A stretch of DNA of 64,000 nucleotides from CAVPTL01 sp963708725 (GTDB taxonomy: Bacteria > Actinomycetota > Thermoleophilia > Gaiellales > JAICJC01), in assembly GCA_963708725.1 (NCBI GenBank), contig CAVPTL010000011.1, forward strand, positions 62,001 through 126,000. The letters are read 5' to 3'. The notes beneath the pieces were generated by a model that saw only the letters and a program-made list of their open reading frames with translations, was not told the DNA's origin and did no database searches. Shown here piece by piece: positions 59,446-64,000 of the stretch; within the stretch, counting starts at the first letter, position 1; the number at the start of each line of letters is the position of its first letter. A program made the position numbers and the translations under genes.

Positions 59446-60626
59446 GCGAGCGCGGCAGCGGTTCCGACGGCGAGACCCGACTCGCGGTCGAAGTAGTAGA
59501 GCCGCGCAGCATCGATCATCAATCGCGCCGCGGAGCCGGGGCGCGCGGCGGTACGGGCATCGACGCAGGCCACGCACACCGTGGCGTTTTCCGGAGCCAG
59601 CGGCACGAACGCCGCGTCGCCCGAGTCGTCGGCGGCCTGGGCCTCGAGCCCGGATTCCACCGGCGGCGCGTCGACCGTGAAGATCAGGTTGACCTCGGAG
59701 CCGAGCTCCTCGGCCATGTCGACCTGAACATCCATCGTCGGGCGCGACTCGTCGCGCCACACCGCGGCGTCCTCGAAGTCCGACGGCCGGATCCCCAGGA
59801 TCACGGTCTTCCCGTCGTAGGCGCGAAGGTCGTGATCGGGGTGGATCTGGACGCGATGGGCACCGAAAACGACGTCGTTTCCCTCGATCTGGGCTTCGAA
59901 CTGATTCATGGAGGGTGACCCGATGAAGGCCGCCACGAACTGGTTTGCGGGGCGCTGGAAGAGCGCTGCCGGCGTATCGAGTTGCTGGACGACCCCATCG
60001 CGCATGACCGCCACCCGGTCGCCGAGCGTCATCGCCTCGACCTGGTCGTGGGTGACGTAGATGGTGGTGGTGTGAAGCCGATCGCGCAGCCGCGCGAGTT
60101 CGCCGCGCATCTGCACCCTGAGCTTTGCGTCGAGGTTCGAGAGCGGCTCGTCCATCAGGAATGCCTGGGGTTCGCGCACCATCGCCCGGCCGATCGCGAC
60201 TCGCTGGCGCTGCCCGCCCGAGAGCTGCCCCGGCTTTCGTTGCAGCAGCCGCTCGAGACCCAGGATGTCGGCCACCTCCAACACCTTCTTGCGGGTCTCC
60301 TCCTTGGAGGTGCGGCGAAGCTTCAGCCCGATGCCGAGATTCTTTTCCACCGTCATGTGCGGGTAGAGCGCATAGCTTTGGAACACCATGGCGATGTCGC
60401 GGTCCTTCGGCGCGAGGTCGGTGACGACCCGATCACCGATCATCACCTCGCCGTTGGTGAGGTCCTCGAGCCCAGCCACGATCCGAAGCAGCGTCGATTT
60501 GCCGCACCCCGACGGGCCGACCAGCACCATGAACTCGCCATCGCCGATCTCGATCGAGACGTCGTCGACAGCGACGGTCTCGTCCGAGAACACCTTGGTC
60601 ACCTGTTCGAGCACGATCCTGGCCAT
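59442..60626 (-). CDS. Sugar ABC transporter ATP-binding protein (MalK/UgpC/MsmK type)
   Basis: A 394-residue ATPase with Walker A GPSGCGKST, signature LSGGQRQRVAIGRA, Walker B FLMDEPLSNLD and the H-loop YVTHDQVEAM. It also has a C-terminal TOBE-like regulatory domain (about 240-390). This is the type that can serve several carbohydrate importers. GGAGGAGGG precedes the ATG. No permease or binding protein lies in the window. The amino-sugar genes upstream make an amino-sugar importer plausible. Confidence 0.93.
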   Translation of the reverse strand: MARIVLEQVTKVFSDETVAVDDVSIEIGDGEFMVLVGPSGCGKSTLLRIVAGLEDLTNGEVMIGDRVVTDLAPKDRDIAMVFQSYALYPHMTVEKNLGIGLKLRRTSKEETRKKVLEVADILGLERLLQRKPGQLSGGQRQRVAIGRAMVREPQAFLMDEPLSNLDAKLRVQMRGELARLRDRLHTTTIYVTHDQVEAMTLGDRVAVMRDGVVQQLDTPAALFQRPANQFVAAFIGSPSMNQFEAQIEGNDVVFGAHRVQIHPDHDLRAYDGKTVILGIRPSDFEDAAVWRDESRPTMDVQVDMAEELGSEVNLIFTVDAPPVESGLEAQAADDSGDAAFVPLAPENATVCVACVDARTAARPGSAARLMIDAARLYYFDRESGLAVGTAAALA

Positions 60627-60648
60627 ACACCCTCCTCCTCGAAGCTTC

Positions 60649-61662
60649 TCAGGTGAGACTCGCGCCGGTCAACATCTTTCGGATCTGCCGCGTGGCCGCT
60701 TTCGCTGACTGCTCGCTGCGGCCCTCGATCTGATCGAGCCCCAGAAGCGCGGCTCCCACCACCGGTGGGCCGTCCATGATCACCACGTGGGCGTTGGGCG
60801 CGGCGTCGGCGATGCCCGCTCGCACGCGGTCGTGGAACACCTCCGAACCGCTGCGCACGATCCCGCCGCCCAGCACCACGTCCAGGTCGAGCTGGGTGAT
60901 GCGAAGCCGGTGGACGGCAGCGCGCACCATCACCACCAGCTCGTCAGCGAGGCGGGTCACCAGCTGTGCAGCCACCGGATCGCCGGCATCGGCGGCACCC
61001 AGCACCACCGGTGCGAGTGCGGTCACCTGCCGCGACTCGATCGCGCCGACATGGATTCGTTCGAGCACCTGATAGGGATGCTTCGCGCCGAAGTGCGCGG
61101 GAATCAGCCGCTCGAGTTCGGTCCGCGGCCCGCGGCCGTCGCGAGCGCGGACGGTGGCTCCGACGGCCTCGACCGCGAGGTCGCCGCCGCCGCCAAAGCC
61201 GTCACCTGAGATCGCGCCCAGCGCAGGAAAGCGAACGGTACGGCCATCCGGCGCCACCCCGGCACAGTTGAGCCCGGTGCCGCATACCACCCCGACGCCC
61301 CAGCCACGATCGGTGCCGGCCCGAAGCACGGCGAACGTGTCATTTCGCAGGAACACATGATCGACCAGCCCGGCGGATTTGAGTGCCGGCAGGATGCGGC
61401 GATCGTCGACGGGGAGATCGGCTCCCGCAAGGCAAAAAGCGCCGATGTCGGCGACGGCGCCGTTGGCGGGATCGATACCCGCGGTATGCGCGGCGGTCGC
61501 GACCCCGGCTGTGAGTGTCTCCAGCGACGCGCGCTGACGATCGGGGGAAAATGACGCTCCGTGCACCCGCACGGCCGACATCAACCGCCCGCCCCGGCTC
61601 ATCAAGGCGATATCGGTCTTCGACGCGCCTGCGTCGACCGCGAGTACCGCAGCCCGGGTCAT
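60649..61662 (-). CDS. N-acetylglucosamine kinase-like (BadF/BadG family) sugar kinase
   Basis: A 337-residue ASKHA-fold kinase. The phosphate-1 motif is LAVDAGASKTDIALM at the start, the second VGVVCGTGLNCAG near residue 130, and the adenosine motif DVVLGGGIVRSG near 275. The family phosphorylates N-acetylglucosamine or glucosamine. Its ATG overlaps the deacetylase stop, placing both in one operon with the SIS protein, which fits uptake and breakdown of an amino sugar. Confidence 0.85.
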   Translation of the reverse strand: MTRAAVLAVDAGASKTDIALMSRGGRLMSAVRVHGASFSPDRQRASLETLTAGVATAAHTAGIDPANGAVADIGAFCLAGADLPVDDRRILPALKSAGLVDHVFLRNDTFAVLRAGTDRGWGVGVVCGTGLNCAGVAPDGRTVRFPALGAISGDGFGGGGDLAVEAVGATVRARDGRGPRTELERLIPAHFGAKHPYQVLERIHVGAIESRQVTALAPVVLGAADAGDPVAAQLVTRLADELVVMVRAAVHRLRITQLDLDVVLGGGIVRSGSEVFHDRVRAGIADAAPNAHVVIMDGPPVVGAALLGLDQIEGRSEQSAKAATRQIRKMLTGASLT

Positions 61663-62267
61663 GCGCTCACCAGCTCGTCGAGACCCACGAACTGCGCTCC
61701 AGCGTCGCGTAGCCGGTCGATCAGCATCGGCAGCGCGTCGAGCGTCACCGCCGGCCACGAATGCAGCAGGACGACCGCCCCGTCGCCGTGCTCCTCGACT
61801 CCCGCCGTCACGTCTTCGACCAGTTCGTGGGCGGTGCGGGCGGCGTCCCAATCGTTGGGGTCGACATCCCATGAGCAGTCGCGATAGCCCGACTCCGCGA
61901 TGGCTGCGAGCACCCGCGAATCGTCGTGGCCGTCGCCCCAGGGGCAGCGAAACCAGGGCCGCGGGTTGCATCCGGTGGTGACGGTGATCGTCTCTTCGGC
62001 GGCGGCGATGTCGTTGTGGATGCCCTCGTCGGTGAGCATGGACATGCGGGCGTGGTGAAACGAGTGATTCCCGATCAGATGTCCGTCGGCGGCGATCCGG
62101 GCCGAGATCTCGGGGTTCGCAGACGCCCAGCGGCCCTGGATGAAGAAGGTTGCGCGAACCTGCTCGGTCGCCAGTGTGCCGAGCAGCCGCGGCTCGTCCG
62201 ATGCCCATCCCGGCAGATCGGGGTGCTCGGCGTCAATGGTGAGCGCGACCCGCAGGTGATCACTCAC
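61659..62267 (-). CDS. Polysaccharide deacetylase family protein (NodB-like)
   Basis: A 202-residue carbohydrate esterase family 4 protein. The motifs are LTIDAEH (catalytic and metal aspartates), GNHSFHHARM (metal histidines) and RCPWGDGHDD, and VLLHSWP closes the site. It has no signal peptide, so it probably removes an acetyl group from a small amino sugar or oligomer in the cytoplasm. The GTG start overlaps the SIS gene end by 8 bases. Confidence 0.88.
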   Translation of the reverse strand: MSDHLRVALTIDAEHPDLPGWASDEPRLLGTLATEQVRATFFIQGRWASANPEISARIAADGHLIGNHSFHHARMSMLTDEGIHNDIAAAEETITVTTGCNPRPWFRCPWGDGHDDSRVLAAIAESGYRDCSWDVDPNDWDAARTAHELVEDVTAGVEEHGDGAVVLLHSWPAVTLDALPMLIDRLRDAGAQFVGLDELVSA

Positions 62268-63318
62268 GGGTGGTCACCTTGTGTGCGACCGCGTACGACC
62301 CCGGCTCGAGCCCGCGCAGGTTCGCGAGCCGCCAGGACAGCAGCTGGAGCGGCACGATGGCAGCCGCGGATGCCAGTCCAGGGTCGAGATCACCAATGCC
62401 GATGTTGAGCGCGCCCACCGGCCCGTCACCGTCGGCGGTGATCACCATCACCGCGGCTCCGGTGTCGACGATCTCGCGCGCGAGGCCGACGTCGATGGCT
62501 GCCGTCGCCGGCTCGATTGCGATCACGACCGCGCCCAGACTCGGCGATGCAAGCTCCAGAGGGCCGTGCCGGAACTGGGCTGTTTGCAGGGATTCCGCCG
62601 CAAATCGAGCGGCCTCCTTGAGCGTCAGAGCGCCCATCTCGGCGGCCGGCCGGCCGTGTCCGCGGGCCATGATCGCAAGCGATGACCGCTCGCCCAGCCA
62701 CGAGCCGAGCTCCACCGCCCAGTGATCGCCCCCGGCCACGCGGGCCGCAACCGCTGCCGCCGCTGCGGGATAGACGTCGGGGTCGGTCGGTGGCGCCCCC
62801 AATGCGATCGCGAGTTCACGCAATATCACGAGCGTCGCGTCGAAGGTCATGGTGGATGGGCCGAGTTCCTCGCCGGCGCGGGTATCGAGCGCCACGTCGG
62901 CCACCCGCGCGAGCGAGTTGTCCAGGCCGTTGGTGATCGTCACGATCGTTGGCGGACGGTCGCGCAGCGCGAGCGCCCTGGCCACCCTGACCGGCTCGGC
63001 ACTCTCGCCTGATTGGCTCACGCAGATCACCAGCGTGTGTTCGGTGATCGCCGGCATCCGGAAGTGAAGCAGCTCGGCGGCGTCGATCATCGAGCTGTGG
63101 ATGCCCGCCCGAGCCATCGTCGTCACCGGCGCGTAGCAGGCGAAGTGCGACGAGCCCATGCCGGTGAACACGATCGAGTGGGCGGTGGCGGCCAGGCGCG
63201 TGACTTCGGCCAGCTGATCGCGCTGGTCGGAGGCCGCCTGCGCGGCTCTCAGGATCGCTTCGGGCTGGCCGGCGATCTCGGCAAAGAATCTATCAGGAAA
63301 CTTTCCTAACGATTTCAT
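62260..63318 (-). CDS. SIS domain sugar isomerase/deaminase (AgaS/GlmS C-domain-like)
   Basis: A 352-residue protein with two SIS domains. FTGMGSSHFACYAP and CVSQSGESAEPVRVA (sugar-phosphate binding) are in the first, and MARGHGRPAAEMGALTLKEAARFAAESLQTAQFRHGPLEL is in the second. It resembles glucosamine-6-phosphate deaminase/isomerase-type SIS proteins. The ATG lies 7 bases after TAACGT (63331-63326). The palindrome AGGAAACTTTCCT lies in its first codons. It is divergent from a family-4 glycosidase. Confidence 0.9.
   Translation of the reverse strand: MKSLGKFPDRFFAEIAGQPEAILRAAQAASDQRDQLAEVTRLAATAHSIVFTGMGSSHFACYAPVTTMARAGIHSSMIDAAELLHFRMPAITEHTLVICVSQSGESAEPVRVARALALRDRPPTIVTITNGLDNSLARVADVALDTRAGEELGPSTMTFDATLVILRELAIALGAPPTDPDVYPAAAAAVAARVAGGDHWAVELGSWLGERSSLAIMARGHGRPAAEMGALTLKEAARFAAESLQTAQFRHGPLELASPSLGAVVIAIEPATAAIDVGLAREIVDTGAAVMVITADGDGPVGALNIGIGDLDPGLASAAAIVPLQLLSWRLANLRGLEPGSYAVAHKVTTRE
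63295..63307. promoter_or_regulatory. Candidate operator palindrome
   Basis: AGGAAA-C-TTTCCT is a perfect 13-base palindrome within codons 4-8 of the SIS gene, about 25 bases inside the transcript and close to the shared promoter. Its position suits a repressor that controls both divergent amino-sugar/glycoside genes. No regulator gene is seen next to it. Confidence 0.4.
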
Positions 63319-63343
63319 TCCGCATACGTTACACTGCTTCGCG
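63319..63343. promoter_or_regulatory. Bidirectional promoter between SIS and GH4 genes
   Basis: TACGTTA (63325-63331) reads TAACGT on the minus strand, 7 bases before the SIS ATG. On the plus strand either TACGTT (63325-63330) or the adjacent TACACT (63330-63335), the latter 8 bases before GTG at 63344, can serve the glycosidase. Confidence 0.65.
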
Positions 63344-64000
63344 GTGGGAGTGAAGATCGCAGTTATCGGAGCGGGAAGCACCTACACGCCTGAGCTCGTC
63401 GAGGGCTTTGGGTTGCGCTCCCAACGGCTGGCGGTGGACGAACTCGTGTTGCACGACATCGACGCCGAGCGGCTCGAGATCGTGGGAGCGCTCGCCGGCC
63501 GGATTCTGGAAAAGCTCGAGTTTCCCGGAACGCTCACGCTCACGACCGATCGGGCCGCAGCGATCGAAGGCGCCGCGTTCGTGTTGGTGCAGATTCGCGT
63601 GGGTGGGCTGGCGGCACGCCTGCGCGACGAGACGATTCCCGCGAAGTTCGGGCTGATCGGCCAGGAGACCACGGGTGCCGGCGGGTTCGCCAAAGCGCTG
63701 CGCACGGTGCCGGTGGTGCTCGAGATCGCCGAGGACACCGCCCGGCTGGGCGCGGACGGCGCCTGGCTCCTGGACTTCACCAACCCCGCCGGCCTCGTCA
63801 CCCAGGCACTCGCGGATCATGGCCACCGCGCGATTGGGCTTTGCAACATCCCGATCGGGTTCCAGCGGATGTTGGCCAAGCAGCTCTCGGTCGATCCCTC
63901 CAGGGTGCAGCTCGAACACGTCGGCTTGAACCATCTGTCGTGGGAGCGCGGAGTCTTTGTGGATGGCGAGGACAGACTTCCGGGGTTGATCGACGTGTAC
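63344..64000 (+). CDS. Family 4 glycoside hydrolase (6-phospho-beta-glucosidase type), 3' end outside window
   Basis: The first 219 residues of an NAD- and metal-dependent GH4 enzyme are visible. KIAVIGAGSTYTPELVEGF binds NAD, DIDAERLEIVGALA follows, IRVGGLAARLRDETIPAKFGLIGQETTGAGGF is the family signature, and WLLDFTNPAGLVTQAL and GLCNIPIGFQ precede LEHVGLNHLSW with its metal histidine. It cleaves a glycoside by an oxidation-elimination route. GTG at 63344 lies 8 bases after TACACT; GTG at 63350 is an alternative. The divergent amino-sugar genes suggest a related substrate. Confidence 0.9.
   Translation, partial: MGVKIAVIGAGSTYTPELVEGFGLRSQRLAVDELVLHDIDAERLEIVGALAGRILEKLEFPGTLTLTTDRAAAIEGAAFVLVQIRVGGLAARLRDETIPAKFGLIGQETTGAGGFAKALRTVPVVLEIAEDTARLGADGAWLLDFTNPAGLVTQALADHGHRAIGLCNIPIGFQRMLAKQLSVDPSRVQLEHVGLNHLSWERGVFVDGEDRLPGLIDVY

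Noticed and set aside
1..64000. tRNA or rRNA genes
   Set aside because: I found no cloverleaf with a GTTCGANNC arm or conserved rRNA segment; a dedicated search could still find a divergent tRNA.

Overview
The window looks like chromosomal DNA of a high-GC actinobacterium. G+C is about two thirds by eye and gene ends are tightly packed with ATGA or GTGA overlaps. Many genes start directly 6 to 8 bases after a TANNNT -10 box, i.e. with leaderless mRNAs. A MarP-like protease, a split pntA, LysM and NlpC/P60 wall enzymes and an OmpR-type regulator fit this. I lean towards the deep-branching Thermoleophilia (Solirubrobacterales-like), but this is inference from gene content. No rRNA, tRNA, prophage, integron or CRISPR array was seen. 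The window cuts a MoxR ATPase gene at the left and a family-4 glycosidase gene at the right.

Layout: 0-2 kb, MoxR/VWA accessory pair. 2-6.7 kb, MarP-like protease, VOC protein, PAC2 protein, thioredoxin-TPR chaperone, thioesterase, iron alcohol dehydrogenase. 6.7-12.2 kb, ilvD and a three-subunit molybdenum hydroxylase. 12.2-16.5 kb, SNF2 helicase, M20 peptidase and a membrane protein. 17-20 kb, proton-translocating transhydrogenase. 20-22.5 kb, a dioxygenase/enolase-superfamily divergent pair and a REP-associated tyrosine transposase (RAYT). 22.5-24.5 kb, leuCD. 24.6-29.3 kb, a five-gene lipid-modification operon. 29.3-31 kb, an amino acid permease. 31-38.6 kb, the leuA-leuB-ilvB-ilvN-ilvC-RNase operon behind a leucine-rich leader peptide. 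38.7-46 kb, a nucleoid-type protein, an ATP-grasp enzyme and an amine-catabolism region with a PucR regulator. 46-54 kb, wall hydrolases, nitrite/sulfite reductase, a SAM-riboswitch-controlled threonine synthase and a thioredoxin/ArsR pair. 54-58.6 kb, xseAB, a UbiA-type prenyltransferase and proline dehydrogenase. 58.7-64 kb, a response regulator and an amino-sugar catabolism cluster.

The most unusual content is non-coding. (1) Seven perfect palindromes with a GGTGCC(A/T)GGCACC core, plus one degenerate copy, sit at gene ends. Two of them bracket the RAYT gene, so this looks like a complete REP/RAYT system. Five genes take their stop codons from these palindromes. (2) A second, longer repeat occurs at 8.4 and 47.0 kb. 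Its helices are kept by compensatory base changes between the two copies, and both copies lie just before a REP. (3) leuA is preceded by a 39-codon leader ending in six leucine codons; the first of these can pair with the leuA ribosome-binding site. (4) Three divergent gene pairs share a 7-bp TANNNTA box that reads as a -10 element on both strands.
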